DNA from: an uncultured Clostridia bacterium
GTDB taxonomy: Bacteria; Bacillota; Clostridia; Oscillospirales; Ruminococcaceae
Direction of reading: 5' to 3'
Length of the DNA: 6,067 nucleotides
Assembly: GCA_937871145.1 (NCBI GenBank)
Contig: CALMXN010000122.1
Location: 1-6,067 of the forward strand
The position numbers and the translations under genes were made by a program. Shown one piece after another: positions 5,389 through 6,067 of this stretch. Below the pieces are notes generated by a model. The model was not told the DNA's origin and searched no databases. It saw only the letters and a list, made by a program, of their open reading frames with translations. Each line of letters begins with the position of its first letter. The first letter of the stretch is position 1.

Positions 5389-5417
5389 TTTACAAAATAT
5401 TCAACATATGATATAAT
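5389..5417 (+). promoter_or_regulatory. SigA-type promoter of lepA with extended -10
   Basis: TTTACA (5389-5394), a 17-bp spacer, and TATAAT (5412-5417) preceded by TGA, an extended -10. The -35 sits in the tail of the preceding terminator. The predicted leader to the TTG start is about 42 bases. Confidence 0.78.
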
Positions 5418-5465
5418 GACATATTAACGCAAACATATTTTTTATAAACTTTGAGGTGATTATTT

Positions 5466-6067
5466 TTGTCACAGGGACAAGAAAATATAAGAAACTTTTG
5501 TATCATTGCACATATTGACCACGGAAAGTCAACACTTGCTGACAGAATTCTTGAGCAGACTTCCACTGTTGCTCTTCGCGATATGGAAGAACAGCTTCTT
5601 GATAATATGGATATTGAGCGTGAACGTGGTATTACAATAAAAGCCCGTGCTGTCAAGCTTAACTACAAGGCTGACAACGGGGAAACATATATTTTTAATC
5701 TGATTGACACTCCTGGTCACGTTGACTTCAACTATGAGGTTTCACGTTCTCTTGCTGCCTGTGAGGGAGCAATACTTGTTGTTGACGCTTCGCAGGGTAT
5801 CGAAGCGCAGACTCTTGCGAACACTTATCTTGCAATCGAACATGACCTTGAGGTCATTCCTGTTGTAAACAAGATTGATTTGCCTTCTGCTGACCCTGAG
5901 AAAGCGTGCCACGAAATTGAAAACGTAATTGGTATCCCAGCTATGGATGCTCCAAGAATTTCCGCAAAAATGGGCATAAACATCCACGAAGTGCTTGAAA
6001 AAGTCATTACAGGTGTTCCTGCTCCGCAGGGTGATGCTGATGCTCCGCTTCAGGCTTTGGTTTTTGA
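5466..6067 (+). CDS. lepA: Elongation factor 4 (LepA) GTPase, N-terminal part (3' end outside window)
   Basis: LepA/EF4 is a ribosome-binding translational GTPase implicated in back-translocation and in ribosome assembly or initiation. The window holds the first 200 of roughly 600 residues, covering the G domain: G1 AHIDHGKST, the switch region DIERERGITIKARAV (G2 Thr), G3 DTPGHVDF, G4 NKID and G5 SAK. The LLDNMDIERERGITIKA block separates LepA from EF-G and other GTPases. The start is TTG at 5466: GAGGTGA (5453-5459) lies 6 bases upstream, the translation MSQGQENIRNFCIIAHIDHG matches the family N-terminus, and no in-frame ATG precedes the G1 motif. The frame is open to the right edge. It has its own promoter. 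Confidence 0.96.
   Translation, partial: MSQGQENIRNFCIIAHIDHGKSTLADRILEQTSTVALRDMEEQLLDNMDIERERGITIKARAVKLNYKADNGETYIFNLIDTPGHVDFNYEVSRSLAACEGAILVVDASQGIEAQTLANTYLAIEHDLEVIPVVNKIDLPSADPEKACHEIENVIGIPAMDAPRISAKMGINIHEVLEKVITGVPAPQGDADAPLQALVF

Overview
The window reads as a chromosomal segment of a low-GC, spore-forming member of the Clostridia, most plausibly a Ruminococcus-like (Oscillospiraceae) bacterium. This is inferred from AT-rich intergenic DNA, strong Shine-Dalgarno sites, SigA-type promoters, the ymdB-spoVS pair, a YtrA-type GntR/ABC operon, and lipoproteins with Thr-rich linkers of the kind common in ruminococci. All eight genes lie on the + strand. The two outer ones are cut by the window edges.

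Layout: (1) 1-668 is the 3' end of an apolipoprotein N-acyltransferase (lnt) gene, carrying most of the nitrilase-fold catalytic domain. (2) 764-1543 is ymdB, a metallophosphoesterase gene with a TTG start and its own extended -10 promoter. (3) 1666-1926 is spoVS behind a near-consensus SigA promoter and a leader that can fold. It is followed 46 bp later, with no terminator between, by a CAP/SCP-domain lipoprotein gene (1973-2638) that ends at a strong terminator. (4) 2772-4623 is a three-gene operon: GntR/YtrA repressor, ABC ATPase, six-helix permease. Its promoter overlaps a 36-bp dyad that is a good candidate for the autoregulatory operator. (5) 4746-5357 is a monocistronic lipoprotein gene of unknown function with its own promoter and terminator. 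(6) From 5466 to the right edge is the first third of lepA (elongation factor 4), with a TTG start.

The genes look like ordinary housekeeping and envelope functions, not a mobile or defence island: there are no insertion sequences, CRISPR arrays, tRNAs, integrases or toxin-antitoxin genes. Shared threads are lipoprotein biology (Lnt plus two predicted lipoproteins), sporulation and developmental control (YmdB, SpoVS), and a drug- or envelope-stress-type ABC module under a repressor. Three transcription units start almost directly at the T-tract of the preceding terminator, so the units are packed end to end. I did not find a convincing new system. The most distinctive sequence signals are the nested 8-bp-phased operator upstream of the GntR gene and the spoVS/CAP-lipoprotein operon.
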